Shown: positions 49,850 through 63,844 of the stretch, one piece after another
How positions within the stretch are numbered: position 1 is the first letter of the stretch
How the letters are laid out: each line of letters opens with the position of its first letter
Assembly: GCF_022201045.2 (NCBI RefSeq)
Contig: NC_068562.1
Span: 6,802,001-6,866,000 of the forward strand
Length of the DNA: 64,000 bases
Origin: Citrus sinensis
Lineage: Eukaryota > Streptophyta > Magnoliopsida > Sapindales > Rutaceae
Direction of reading: 5' to 3'
Program-made: the position numbers and the translations under genes
Notes under the pieces: model-generated
Told to the model about the DNA's origin: nothing
What the model saw: only the letters and a program-made list of their open reading frames with translations
Database searches by the model: none

Positions 49850-52269
49850 ATGATGAAAGGCTTGATATTTCATCAACAGCAACAACAGCAGCAGCAAGTT
49901 TTAGAAGAAAATATGTCAAATTTGACCTCTCAATCTGGTACCGAAGCAAGTGTTTCTTCAGGCAACATTAGGGGCGCTGAAACAACAAACCATCAACAAT
50001 ATTTTGCCACCCCACCAACTCAAGCTCAACCACCTGCAAAAAAGAAGAGAAACCTTCCGGGCAACCCAGGTTAATTATTATTATTTCAATTTTTACATCT
50101 TGGGTTGTTTCTTATTCTTTTTATATACAAAAGAAGTCCCTTTTTTTAATTTTTAAAAATTTATTATTTTGGGTGGTTTTGGATCAGACCCAGATGCAGA
50201 AGTGATAGCTTTGTCGCCAAAGACGCTGATGGCGACAAACAGATTTGTGTGTGAGATCTGCAACAAAGGGTTTCAAAGAGACCAGAATCTTCAGCTTCAC
50301 AGAAGAGGGCACAATTTGCCATGGAAGCTAAAGCAAAGAACTAGCAAAGAGATAAGGAAGAAGGTATATGTGTGTCCAGAGCCAAACTGTGTGCACCATG
50401 ACCCGTCAAGGGCACTTGGAGACTTAACTGGAATCAAGAAGCACTTCTGCAGAAAGCATGGTGAAAAGAAGTGGAAATGTGACAAGTGCTCAAAGAGGTA
50501 TGCGGTTCAATCAGATTGGAAAGCTCATTCCAAGACCTGTGGCACCAGAGAGTACAGATGCGACTGTGGAACCCTTTTCTCAAGGTAACTAATAATCAAT
50601 CCCAAAAATAATGTTTATTACATAGATTCCATTTGAACATTTCAGTCCTGTTTATGGAAGGGAGTCGGAAATCTTCATTGATTGAGACTTGCGCGAAAGA
50701 GAGAATGTCTCTTTAGTCTGTCCAAAAATCCCATGTATAATCTTTGATTATTCACACTAATGAGTTTTTTACAACACATAATTCATCTATGTTTCAGCTA
50801 CAAGTACTACTCCTATTTAATTTGATACCCTAGACTCTAGACTCTAGAGAGAGAGAGAGAGAGAGAATGCTTAGAATGGATAAATGAAATTCAAGAGTAG
50901 CTTATGTGGACAATTTGTCCTTAGCTAATTCAGCGAAAAAATAATAATAATAATGGATGCAAAAAGAGAGAGAGTGGGGAAAAAGATGATGAAGAGTGAA
51001 AGAAAGTCAAATATTTCTGGCATTGTCATGTTGAGCACTTTATGACGGCTTTGCTTTTGTTTGCTTGTGTTTGAGATTGTTTTCTTTTGCTGGGTTTTGA
51101 TTTTTTTTTTTTTTTTTTTTGGGTCCAGGAGAGATAGTTTCATCACGCACAGAGCTTTCTGTGATGCTTTGGCTGAAGAAAGTACAAGGGCTATTACAGG
51201 AACAAACCCAATTCTCAGCTCATCATCTCATCATCAACCTGGTATTGTTGCTGGGGCCTCTTCACATGTAAACTTACAGATCCCTCAATTCAATCCCCAA
51301 GACTTCAGTGCATTTTCACTTAAAAAAGAACAACAAAGTTATAGCTTAAGACAAGAAATGCCACCATGGCTTGGTAGCCAACAACCATCAATACTAGGAT
51401 CAGCTGTTCCTGGCCTGGGGCAACCACCATCCTCTTCGCACACCGTTGATCATCTCTCATCACCATCATCTTCAATCTTCAACACAAGGCTTCATCAAGA
51501 TCATCAGTTCACACAAACCACCCATCAAGATTTGACTCGGAACGATCACCCAGCAAACCCTAACCCTAGCCTCGGACCCACGCTCAGTGTTCCTCATACC
51601 AACTACCATCAAGCAATGGCTTCCGCTTTCCCACATATGTCAGCTACTGCATTGCTGCAAAAAGCAGCACAAATGGGAGCAACAATGAGCAGCAGCAAGG
51701 CTAGTACTGCTACTGGTAATTCGTCGTCGTCATCTTCACCAGCTCATCATGCCGCCTTGACCAGACCCCACCAACAACCACCACCCCCACAACAAGCTCA
51801 CGTGTCTGCAACACCTGAACATCCTGCAGGCAACAATAAAACAAAAACAACAACTGGGTTTGGTTTGAATTTGTCTTCACGTGAAGGAGTTGTCCATGGC
51901 TTGACTCCTTTTGGGACTAAAACTTCTGGGGGAGGCTCATCAGGTCCTTTTATCCAAGAAATGCTCATGAATACTTCTTTTTCATCTGGGTATGCTGCTG
52001 CTTCTCCATTTGATGATGCTTTGACATTTGGTGGGGTTTTTAATTCAAAGAAAGAGCCTCATCTGAATCATAGTTTCAATGAATCATCGTCACTCTCCAG
52101 AACAAGTGGAATTAATGATCATGGAGAAGAAATGACAAGAGATTTCTTAGGGCTTAGAGCTCTCTCTCAAACTGATATTCTCAACATTGCTGGGCTTGGT
52201 AACTGCATTGACACAAGATCTTCTCATGAGCAACAACTCAATCATTCTCAAAAACCATGGCAAGGTTAG
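49850..52269 (+). CDS. INDETERMINATE-domain (IDD) C2H2 zinc-finger transcription factor (585 aa)
   Basis: Exons 49850-50069, 50188-50584, 51129-52269, all in frame. The first ATG is at 49850; the preceding in-frame codons have no ATG. Order: poly-Gln near the N-terminus (about residues 9-16), basic AKKKRNLPGNP nuclear signal (about 63-73), then the ID domain in exon 2 and the start of exon 3. Finger 1 is C2H2 (CEICNKGFQRDQNLQLHRRGH). It is followed by the second C2H2 finger (YVCPEPNCVHH) and two CCHC-type fingers ending RRDSFITHRAFCDALAEE. The C-terminus has MSATALLQKAAQMG and TRDFLGLRAL, family motifs tied to DELLA/SCARECROW partners and TOPLESS-type repression. Family roles include root patterning, gibberellin response and starch or sugar regulation. 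It is closest in style to the IDD4/5/6 group; exact orthology is not claimed. Confidence 0.94.
50847..50866. repeat. (GA)n microsatellite in IDD intron 2
   Basis: About 20 bp of GA in the second intron of the IDD gene. Confidence 0.8.
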
Positions 52270-54688
52270 CAGCTGAGGTGATGATTAGGTTTTTATTTTT
52301 CTTTCTTTTTTCATTTACTTTCTTTCAATCTTCCCAAATGGAAGATTTCTGAAGATCATGATATTTCAATACACTTTTGTAGCTATATTAAAATTCAACC
52401 AAGAATTTTTTTTTCAGTCTTTTTAATATTTTTATTTCACTGTAATAATTAATTAATTTGTACTGCACACGCACACACACAACCAAAAAAATATATATAT
52501 AAAATAAGAAACCTTGGAAAGGAAATAAGGGAACCCTAGCTAGTTCTCTAGCAATAAACACAATTAGAAATTAAATAAACAACTCAAGAGCGAAGGACTT
52601 CTACTAGAAGCACTTAATCGTTCTTTTTTTTTTTTTAAGTGACTTCTCTTATTATTCGACTTAATTCTCTTTTATATTTTTATTTTAGTTAATTAATTTA
52701 TATCTTGAATTCTTGAAACATCTGTCTGAATTGATCCCATTTTTGTCCATATAGGGGACAACTTTTTATGCATCACATGTATTAATTTTAAGAATCAATT
52801 ATCTTAATTAATATATATGTGGACACAATATTTATTTAGATAATCAATATATTGGTAAATTAATTCCAATTAATCAAAGTACATATGAAATCTATATGCA
52901 ATAGAATTAGAACTTCGACAATGTATAGTTTTTTTACTACAAATATGTATGTATATATACACTGATAGAGGTCACAAACATTATTAAGCAAATGTACGTG
53001 TGTGATTAGTTTTTATATTTCCGTTTTAATCCTTTTTGTTTTAAAACAAACTCTCCTTTTATTTCTATATACACAAAAGTTCAAGAAGTAAGTTGAATTG
53101 GATTTACCATTATTATTGGTAACTAAAAAAAAAAATTGAAAAAGAAGTGACTGAAACTCCAATGAAGCAATAAGCCAAAACCGAGCTCTATCCCTTTTCC
53201 TTTCTTCGCATTATTGTATAAAAATAGAGTGAGAAACTTTTGAATATGCGAATATTTATAGGTGTATGTATTGTTTGTGATGTCCATGCTGCTGCTGTAA
53301 AGTGAATAATAAGGGATATACGTTTGTTGGACACAAGAAGCATTGGATCCTGCAATTTGGAAAGATTCGTCAAAAATAATTAATTTGCATATAGAATTGT
53401 GAAACTTAGCTTAATTGCTAGATTGGTTGATATATATGAATATATATGAGACATGCCAAATAGTATTTAAAATTTCTTTTTTATGTAGCTATAAATTAAA
53501 AAAGATATCGATGATGTTTGACACCTAATGTGGGTGCAATGCAAGTGGGATTCAATCCCGAGGGAGGATCACTCACTCTCATTACCCTATCATTTATAAA
53601 CAAATTTTACACTATTCTTCCTTTTGGGGTTGTCACTTTTGATCTTCTTTTTTAATAATAATTTAAGTTTCTGATTACACCCTTTTCCATAATATGGGTA
53701 GTTGTAATAAAATTATAAGTTCAAAGTATGTTGCTTTGAGTATAATATATATAAGATGTGTGCTCGAGTAAGGTACAATTAGCCTATCATAAGAGATATG
53801 TATATATGTGTGTGTGTGTGTATAAACTTACATTGTTAAAATAAGAATGAAAAGAATAATATTAATTCTTATTGATAGATCTCTAAGATTGTTATGTCAT
53901 TTTAATGAAAAACTTCGTGTGAATGAAATTAATGGATCGGGCTGCTCACTTTGAAAGTGGAGCTCTCAGCTGTACATGCACTTGTTTCTTTCAACTTTCA
54001 TTGGTTTTAGAAAAGTATTATCAAAAAAACTAGACCAACAAAAAGATTCCTCTGCAATCCCACTTCCCCTCACAGAGAAAGCGATCAAGAAAAAGAATAA
54101 TACGCAATAATTCATGTTCGTTCATGCATGGTGTTTGGGCAGTTGTTTTCGCTTTCTTATGCATATATTATATTATGCTAACTTCATAAAACAACTCTCC
54201 CGGATGTGACATGTTATATATGTTTCTACTTTAAACTTAGTTAGTCTTACTAATTAAGAGATAATTATGCCACGGTGATGGACAAAATGTAAAGATTCAG
54301 ATATTGGGATTTATGTTGATAAATAAAGAAGCTAATTAGGAAGGGAGCACAATCCCCAAAAACCCACAAACATTTCCTGATTATGGATGCTTTGTTGGGT
54401 GCTTTCTGTCTGGTGATACATGATGATCACTGATCAGAGTTTTTTTTTTTTTTTTTTTTTTTTTGAACTTTAATAAAAGAACAAAAACCAATATGTGGCG
54501 GTATCTAAAAAAGCTGACATATAAATTCAACAAAGGCTACAAGAGAGGGGCTGTGTTATGTTAATGTATGTGTCTGGAGTTTACGTATTTTGATGGTGGG
54601 CATGGCTAAAGAGTAAAGACTAGTTGACTTGTCATTGTAAAGGATTCAAGATGCTCTCAATAATAATAATACTAGCCATAGCTAGTAC

Positions 54689-54728
<40 letters not shown>

Positions 54729-56938
54729 CCTTTTGCCTTGACTTACTGTCTTCTTCCCTTTTGTTCCTGCTTTCACTTAAACTTTCAGCTTCCATGATCA
54801 TTATGGTGCCTAGAAAATGCTTTACTTTCTTTGAAAATTTGCCTGTTGGGTTGGCCATTTATATTTGTACATGGCTAGTCGAAGAATTGTCTTTACATTT
54901 AATTAGTTACAATTTTTAATTTAATTGCTGTACTTGAAGTATATATATATATATAAGACAATCAAGTCATATTATTGTTGCCTGTTGCCATGTCGATGGT
55001 GGCTGGTTTTTAACCTGTAGCGGGCACCGTACAGGGCAGCGCATATTTCGTTTCTTTTTCTCCTGTTTTATGTCTCAAATAAACTTTAGCTCTTAAAAAA
55101 AATTAATCTCTGATGGGTGACACTAAACATCAATCTCATTTTAGAATCGAGTGGTGCTATTGTCACCCCTCAATAATTCTCTTACAGCCCCTTCCCTAAA
55201 TATACCCCATTTAATCATTTCAAAATTGACTATTCCTCTTTTAACACCACCTTCCGTTCCCTTAACACCCTTGTTCACTATGGGAAAAAAAAAATTGAAA
55301 AAGTCTATGTAAAGGACTGGGTCTTGTAATATATTTTAAAATCTAAATTTACATCACAAAAGAGGAGGGATTTGAGAAATAAGAAGACAATAGAAGAAAT
55401 TTTCGTAAAATATATAATATAGTTTATATAGGAAATTATATTTTCTAATATATGGAGGAGTGGAGAAATTTTGGCAAAATAAGAGATCCATCTAGAAGTA
55501 GAAGGGTGATATCTTTGTTGTGAGAAGATTTCTCTTTCATACAATTTTCTTATTCTACAATGCTTGAAATGGAAAATTTTCTTGGCTGCTTCAATTCAAT
55601 TGCATGCATCAATAAAGCATTAAATACAAATAAAAGCATAAATAATATGAGACGTGAGGATTTAGGGAGCTTTTAAAGAGAGAGATGAGTTCACAAATAT
55701 TAGAAATTGACTCATCAAATTTGACTGAACAATTTATAATCTTGCCATAAGTCAGAAAATAATAATAAGAATTTGTGAACATATATAATCGACTGTTTAT
55801 TATTTAAGTTTTTTCTTCATTATTTGGAATGGTTGCAGAGAAGAGAAGTTTTGTATCTAAATTCAAACTTGAATTGTGCAGGCTCCTTGCAGGAGTTTCA
55901 TTAGAGGTCTTTTAATGTAATTTCCTGTATGGTTAAAATTGGAAAAACAAAAATGGGGTTTTGATAGGATTATTGAGGAGTGCCAATAGTGCCACTCTTT
56001 AGCATCCGCACGATAAAGCTAGTAGCCCAGTATAAATGGACTTATTCTTTTGGGCTTCCTCAAGTAAGTAAATGAAACGTGAAAGCCTAGTGAAGGTCCA
56101 CTTGCAAGCTCAGCATTCATTAGTACTTGTACATTTCTTTGCTTACAAGAAAAATAATTTCCATTCGAGTGTCTTAAAAATCATCTCACCCAATTAAAAA
56201 AACAAATATGATAAACAGACTGGAGGCTGAATGCTAATAGTGATGGTAAGTTGCAGGTTTGGGCAGACTTTTTCAAAGTCGAGATCTAAGCTCATTTTAG
56301 GTGAAATGTAAGAGTCGAGTTCATTGCGGGCTCAGCCTGAATCTTGGCTTAGGCTTACATATATTTTTAATTATTTTTTAAATAGTTGTAAATTTGTAAT
56401 AAGTTAATAATTAACAATAAATTAAAAAAAGACTGTTTCAAAGTAAAATAATAAATAAAGAAAGCGAAGCAAATAAAAACTTATAGATTTAATTTTTCAG
56501 TATTAAATTCTTTAATTCAAGCACCCTCTTAATTAATTACGCTTAAGAGAGAGTTAAATATTATAATTTGTAAGTTTTTTGAACTTGACTTATGAATTAA
56601 AGATTTAAGTTTTTTAATTTTTTTAGATTTTAATTTATAAATTTATATTTTTTTAAAAATAAAGGGTTGGGCCGGGGTAGCCAATTGTCAATATAACTTA
56701 TAAAGATAAACATACAAATTGAGTATTGAGTAATGTCATCATGCTTCTTTTACACTTATCAATTATATGAATATAAAAGGATGGCATGTCCTACAAAAAC
56801 GTTTATAACATAAGTGCCATATCTAATATTACAAAAAGAAAAAAGAAAGAGAGAAATAAACGATTATTCATGGTAATAAAAAGACAACATGACAACCAAG
56901 AAAAATATGAGGAAAAGATATGTGATCATCTATAACCG
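52270..56938. other. 4.7-kb gene-free stretch downstream of the IDD gene
   Basis: Starts with the IDD 3' UTR. It contains a (CT)n run (54692-54725), a long T run (54440-54464) and AT-rich sequence. At about 56240-56690 GGGCTCAGCC and GGGTTGGGCCGGGG motifs look like ends of a hAT-type MITE, without a target duplication that I can show. No gene. Confidence 0.5.
54692..54725. repeat. (CT)n microsatellite
   Basis: About 34 bp of pure CT dinucleotide. Confidence 0.9.
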
Positions 56939-56946
56939 ACATGGGT

Positions 56947-57935
56947 AGGGATGGTAATGGGCACCGCCCACTGTAGGTTTGTCATTACCAAACCTGCATA
57001 CGCACAAAATTTAAATTAACAGGTTGTGGGTTTTATTTTTTTAAGAAAACTTGCCCGTTGCAAGTTTTGATAATTATCAAACCAACAATGGTGCCCGACA
57101 GATTTTTTGTGAGTTTTCACATTTGAAACAAGTTGCATTAAATCATATCAAATTAACATGTTAATCTATAACTGATTTTAAATCATATCAAATTAATATG
57201 TTAAGCTGGCTGAAAATACAAAATTATGCATGCAGATTTTAAACAAGCTGAATCTATAACTATACATATATCAATCACACAATTTTCAAATGTAATCAAA
57301 TACAAAAAATTTGATGAAAATAATAGATTAGTAGCAGCATGTACTGCTAACAATACCTTCCACGACCAAAACAGATGAAAATAAGAGGCGGTACAGAAGA
57401 TGACAGCTATAACAACAACAATTGTAAAATCAGCGACCCAACTGCAGAATCAGTGGCAGAGGTAGCAGCAACAATAATGGCTACAACTATAGAATCATTG
57501 GTGGAGCCATGGAGACAACATCAACAAGCTAACAAAAATAACTGCAAAATCAATAAGGGTTGCCGTAGAATTAGTGGCAATTGTAGTAGAAGGAGTAAAG
57601 TCATAGAGATGAGAGATCGATTTAAGTTAGGACTTTACTCTTTAGGGCTTAATGTAATTGAGACTGGCACATATTTACATTTTTTGGTAATTAGGTTTAA
57701 ATATTTTACATTAAAACATTACAAAATTTTGAAAAAAAGAGTTGTAGGTTTGGCGAATATCTTGTATGTATTCACTATATATTTTGTAAATACCAAATCC
57801 ACCCGCAACCTAGTGCAGGTTTTGATTTGTGATACCAAACTCACCCGCAACCTGCAAAATTATTTGCTGCAGATGGGTTTTGACAGATGGGTTTGGACAA
57901 ATTTACGAGTTTGCAAGTACCATTGATGTCCATAT
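56947..57935. mobile_element. putative non-autonomous hAT-like element
   Basis: 989 bp. The left side begins AGGGATGGTAATGGGCAC and the right side, inverted, ATATGGACATCAATGGTAC. Both ends are followed inward by repeated AACCTGCA/GGTTTG motifs. Flanks ACATGGGT (56939-56946) and ACATGGGC (57936-57943) match 7/8. An open frame of 183 codons inside (57375-57926) has repetitive Asn/Thr-rich content and no domain, so I do not call it a gene. Confidence 0.5.
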
Positions 57936-58059
57936 ACATGGGCATAAAGTGTGCAACGACACATACTATTGATGACTCAACATTTATATTTTTAACAAAA
58001 GCATCATGACATTTACTCTGAGTATAAAAAGACGACATTACCTTTTTTTTTTTTTAACA

Positions 58060-59970
58060 CTATATAGGAGACGCATCATCTCTTTTCTTTATTTCACATT
58101 ATTTCAATAAAAGTAAGATTTTTTCTTTTTCTTCCTTTTTTAACAATTGCAAGGAATAATAATCTATTTTAGTTGTTCATATTTGTTTACATGTCCATTT
58201 TCTTCCAACTAAAGACATTGAGATGACTTATCTCATTCTAAATTTGGTCAAAAAATGTAAAAATTATAAGTGTTACATGCAATACATTTTACTTGAAATA
58301 TGTATACATATATTTTCATTATATAAATAAATGTGGACAGACAGATTGTTCATAAAATTAAAAATCAAAAGACTATTAGCTGAACCAAAATAAAATCAAA
58401 GGTAACCCATTTATCTCTTAAAATTCCACTTTAGACATGATAAGTCGTCTATTTTTCAGCAACGCCACATCCAATATTTCTTCGCAAGAATACTAAAGAT
58501 GACAATCGTTTGTCATTGGAGAACCAAACAACATGTCATTGATATGAATATCAGACCTCCAACATGCCATCCTCTATATTCTCATAAACGACAATGGATA
58601 AACATTATTCGCTGCCGCATACTATTTTTAACCTATGTTTGAAATTTGTGCCAAAATGACATATCATCCACCTTTATTTCGGTCGGACAATAGGGCATTC
58701 ATGTAATTAACAGGACAACGGCACATCACCTACGTAGTTGAATTCCACATGATTTTAATGAAAATAAGAGATCTTTTACTTTTTAACAATTAACTAAAAT
58801 AATAAACAACGTTAATTATTCTTATATTTTTACACGTTTGTTTTCTCCAACACAGAAAATAAGTTGATTGTATATTTTGGTCAAAATTGATTGAAAAACT
58901 TTAGTTTCAAATTCATGTTGAAGTGTGGATATATACTATGTTGAAGATATATATACATATATATTTATACTATGTTGAAAATATATATTACATACTCTGG
59001 TCCGGGGTTTATGTAGGAATATGAACTCTTTGGCCTCCCAATAGACTCATTCTAAATTTGGTGTAATAACGTAAAAATTGCACATGTTACATGCAACACA
59101 TTTACTTGAAATATATATAATGTATTTTTATAATATTAATAGATGCAAATAGATGGACCGTTTATAAAATTGAAAATCGAAAGACCATTAGCTAAACCAA
59201 AATAAAATCAAAGATAGTTCATTTGTATTTTAAAACTTCACTGTAGACATGACAAGTCATCTATTTTTTAACGATGTCACATCCAATATTTTAAACTTTA
59301 ATTTGAAAGAATGCTAATGATGACGGGTCCTTTGTAATTTAAGAGTTAAATGACAAGTCGTCAATATGACTATCGGGTTTCTGACATGACGTCCTTTGTA
59401 TTCTTATAAACAACAATATGTAAATAGGTCGTTTGAAATTTGTGACTAAATAACATGTCTTATGCCTTTATTTTGGGCGGATGATGTGGCAACCGAGTAA
59501 TTTATAGGACAATGATGCATCATCTACCTAGTTGAATTCCACATGATTTTAATGAAAGAGATTGTTTGATTTTAACAATTAAATAAAATAATAAATGACT
59601 TTAATTATTCATTTTTTTTACATGTTTATTTTCTCCAACACGATAAATAAGTTATTTGTATATTTGTATCAAAATTAAGGAAAAAACCTTAATTTGAAAA
59701 TCACGCTGAAGTACGCATGCATACTATGTTGAAAATATATATTATATACAATGGTCTGGGCTTTATATAGAAATATAGAAATATGATCTCTTAGCATTTA
59801 TTTCTACTTTACAGGCAATGCGTCATCTTTTTCTTTAATTTCACATGATTTTATTAAAAATAAGAGATTTTTTTTTTTCTGTTTTAACAATTACATGAAA
59901 TGATAATCTATTTTAGTTGTTCATATAATTTTGTATATCTGGTAAAATTAAGATAAAAACTTTAATTTAA
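58060..59970. repeat. tandem duplication with unit about 815 bp
   Basis: The same ordered sequence occurs from about 58231 and again from about 59046. Landmarks include CTCATTCTAAATTTGGT, GTTACATGCAA, ACCAAAATAAAATCAAAG, CACATCCAATATTT and TTGAATTCCACATGATTTT. Partial copies flank it at about 58060-58200 and 59810-59970. The copies are clearly diverged, so the duplication is old. No coding content. Confidence 0.78.
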
Positions 59971-60741
59971 AGATTACGTCTATCCTTTTGTCTCGTTGGC
60001 TGAATACAACAACCAGCATTGAACCAATAAAAAATTCATATAACTGCTGCTTTATCGAAGCCGCCATTTTTATTTTTATTTTTTCGTTATTGAAAACAAT
60101 TCGGTTTCAGTTTTAAGTTGTTTCATGTGGTGTTTGTTTTTGTTTAATGTAAAATTATCTTAATAGAATCATTACTTTTTTTTTACTATTCACTGAATTT
60201 GGATGTATTTAATATTTACCTAACTTGCACGATAAACCATATGATTTTACCTTAATAAAATCTTACTTGTCGATTGGCTGACAGAGTGATGACAAAATAT
60301 TGAGCCCAACTTACTTTATTAATTAACGATTTTCAAATAATAAGAGGGATATATGAGATTTGGTGTACCATAATTTCTATCAGCGCCTCCTTTTATTCTT
60401 TTTCTTCCCCCCCCCCCCCCCCCCCCCACCAATAAAAAATCATTGCTCCATTTAAAAAAAAAAAAAAAAAAGAGGCGCTTTTGCCTCCAAATTTAGAGAT
60501 GAAGCTGGAAAAATAAAGCAAGATGAGGTGTACTTCTGATCAAAGCGGACCATAAATTCTCTCTAAAATTTAATATAAGAGTAAAAAAATCTATACTTGA
60601 TGATGTAATTAATTACTAGAACCAGCATAAAAATCCATTTTGTTACCAAAATTTTCATTCAAGATTAAAAAAATTTGATGATGGTGTTTTTAGGAAATAC
60701 ACAATTGATTTGAGGAAATACACAATCCAGTAGGAGTGGAA
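59971..60741. promoter_or_regulatory. upstream region of the BGAL17-type gene
   Basis: AT-rich sequence with a 21-C run at 60407-60427 and an A run just after it. It should contain the promoter and 5' UTR; no element was picked with confidence. Confidence 0.45.
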
Positions 60742-63700
60742 ATGCATAGTGAGAGAGAGAGTGAGAGTGACGGCACTACTAGTACAGCTACAACGAGAGG
60801 CCCAAGAGAGTCAACGACGACGATGACAGTCAAACGCGCGATGGCGACAATGCGAAGGCGGAGCACCGCCACCACCAATACGACGTTGTTCCTCACCGTT
60901 TTGATATCGCTCTTGGCCTTTCTTGGCTTCGTCCCTGTCTTCGCTCCCCTCCCTTCTCTCGCCTTCCGCAATCCTCCTCCTCCTCCTCACCACCGTCATC
61001 GCCACAATAACGTAACACACACACTCTCTCTCTCTCTCTGTATGACTATATGTTTGTATTTCATGTAATTGTTAGAGATGAGTATATTGTGAGTATTAAT
61101 TTATTTAGTTACCTTGTTTAACTTTGATCAACGTCGAAATGTTACTTGCTGAAAATGTTGATTTTGGTGATTGGTTGGGAGATAATTTATTTTATTTTAT
61201 ATTTTTATTTTTATTTTTTAATTATTATTGGTATGTATCTCATCAGGTGAATGGTCGAAAGTTTGAGATTGAGGATGACATGTTCCGGAAAGATGGTGAG
61301 CCATTTCAGATTATTGGTGGTGACCTGCATTATTTCCGCATTCTCCCTCAGGTATTCCTCTTCCTTTTATTTATTTTATTTGTTTCTAAAGCAGTGACAT
61401 AGTTGAATTTATTCAATGCCATTTCGGATTATTGAGTATCTGCAATTGAAGGTTTATAAGAGTAAAAATAACAATAATAATATTAACTGTTGTCACGCTC
61501 AGTATAAATGGGGGAAAATAGAGAAATGAAATTCTTTCGAAGAAATTGAGTATTGGTAAAGCTCTTCAGCCTCAGGGTTGCATATTTTTAATTTCAAAGC
61601 TTTCTCACAATAAAAATAAGTTATAGAATTGGTTTATGTGTTATTTTCTACCTAAATGTCTTGGTTAATTTACTAGCATATATATACTTTCTTATTTGTC
61701 ATTATTACTATATTTTGGGTAATGTTCTTCTTCAACAACATGGTGATTTGGTGTGTGTTTTATATATGCAGCACTGGGAAGATAGGCTTTTGCGAGCAAA
61801 GGCTTTAGGCTTGAATACCATTCAAACTTATGTTCCTTGGAATCTGCATGAACCAAAACCTGGCAAGCTGGTTTTTAGTGGCATTGCAGATCTTGTTTCA
61901 TTTCTTAAACTTTGTCAGAAGCTGGATTTGCTTGTTATGCTTCGACCTGGGCCTTATATATGTGCAGGTCAGTGTCTGTTTTTCAACTCAGATTCTTTGT
62001 TCAGTAATTGGTCTCGTTGTTGTGGGTGTCCCTAGTCATGTTGATGATGAAAGTTGTTTCCTCTAATAATATCCTATTTGTTGTAGAGTGGGATTTGGGG
62101 GGTTTCCCTGCTTGGTTACTTGCCAAAAAGCCGGCTCTCAAGCTAAGGTCATCTGATCGTGCTTACCTTCAGTTGGTACATTCCCCCATACTTTTCCTGT
62201 TAGTAATAAATATCTTAACATGTACGTTGAATCAGACAAGTGCAGATTGTGAACCTCTTTTTCCAAGGATGCTCCTACCTGCAATTGATCATTTTCAATC
62301 TTCTTTTATTTTCTTTTGGCTGTTAGGGATCAGAAACTGTGACCTGCTGTGCCTCTCACCCTTATTATTTATCTCTCTGTTGGTTATGTTGCTTTTCATC
62401 TATTTCAACAGAATTCCTAGCTCCACATGGTCATACTAACCTCGTAAAAGTTGTGGCATATTCAATTATGCATTGTTATCTTGATTAGATTTCCTCCCTT
62501 GTTTTATCCAACCTTGAGCTCTAATTTTGCACTTGTTTTTCTGTTTTCAAGTTGAATTGTTTGGGTTGAATGATTTTCTGCTCGAACAATTAAAAAATAA
62601 ATGAAATCTTGATGCATGTTCTGTTCGCTAGCTGTCATATAATGTTAAGGATTTATTAGGCCATCTGCAGTGTCCTAGAATATTTGTTCATACCAATGAT
62701 CTCTTTAGGTGCATTTCTCAGGCAAATCAGTGTTGGTTGTATTACAGTGCTGTCTATGCTGACTTGTGGTTTTGAAGCAAATACAGTCAGTTCTCTTATT
62801 GGTTGTCACTCTTTCCAATGATTTGCTCAATTTCTATTGAATTTCATTTTTTAGTCAAGCATGTCCGACGCTTTTTGTCTTTAACTTCTGTTGATTCACC
62901 ATGACATACCTCACTGTGCTTGTTTCAAAACTCCAAATTTGCAGGTTGAAAGATGGTGGGGAGTCCTACTTCCGAAAATAGCTCCTCTGCTTTATGACAT
63001 TGGAGGCCCAATTGTAATGGTTCAGGTATGTGGGCAGGGTATTTTACTTATTGCTTAGCTGTCTGATCACTTGAACTGTAATAGATAGAAGGAGAAAACA
63101 GTTAGCGGGGAAAAAAAAAATCCAATTTCCAATATGCTGTAATCAAACCACAGCAGTTTAGGAAAAAAGGCCCATCCTTCTTAATGGTTAAAGAAAACTG
63201 TCGTTAAGTTTTGTGTCAGGGAAAAATATAATTTCTCTAGATTTCTGTCCGCTTATCATTTCTTTTCCTATAAAAATAGTAATGTGCTTCCTCCATTCCT
63301 TTTGCCTTTCTACTTTTCATCAAATCTACGCTCTACCAAACAAAGTGTTAAAATGATAGGACAACTTCAAATTCTCTAGTTTCAGGTACCGATGATAATT
63401 GATATTATTTTCACAGATTGAAAATGAATTTGGTTCGTATGGAGATGACAAAGAGTATCTTCATCACCTTGTAACATTGGCGAGAGCACACCTTGGGAAA
63501 GATATAATTTTGTAAGAACTTTTTGTGTTCCTCATTCCATTTTTTTCCTGGTAATAGTGTTGGTATTATTTACTTGAACTTGATTGATTTAGTTGAGCAG
63601 TATGAACTTATGAGAGTAACTGAATAATTTTCGGCTTTATGGTGCCTCTCGTAGACATTTCTTTTTGTAATTTTGTATTATAAAGGTGTTCAAATTGCGT

Positions 63701-63844
63701 TAGTCAAATGGAATTTTGGCACATAATTCTAGTTTAATTATCTACCCTTTGACTTGATTTTATTGGTTTCCAGGTATACTACAGATGGAGGTACAAGGGA
63801 AACTCTTATGAAAGGAACCAACCGTGGAGACGCTGTCTTTGCAG
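60742..63844 (+). CDS. BGAL17: beta-galactosidase 17-type GH35 enzyme, N-terminal part (gene continues past the right edge)
   Basis: Exons seen: 60742-61011, 61247-61351, 61772-61967, 62087-62175, 62945-63025, 63417-63511, 63774-63844, together 302 codons with consistent phases. The start at 60742 has no upstream in-frame ATG after a stop. The N-terminus has an Arg-rich cytosolic stretch, then one hydrophobic segment ([20 protein letters not shown]), suggesting a signal anchor. Exon 2 has [16 protein letters not shown]. Exon 3 has [11 protein letters not shown]. Exons 5-6 have [17 protein letters not shown], the GH35 signature with the acid/base Glu. The nucleophile exon lies outside the window. 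Family role: removal of terminal beta-galactose from cell-wall or glycan substrates. This divergent single-copy branch lacks a settled substrate. Confidence 0.92.

Noticed and set aside
57375-57926. 183-codon open frame as a gene
   Set aside because: Low-complexity Asn/Thr-rich start, no domain, no splice or promoter context, and it lies inside a hAT-like element.
60736-60741. BGAL17-type start at 60736
   Set aside because: That codon is GTG; the ATG is at 60742.
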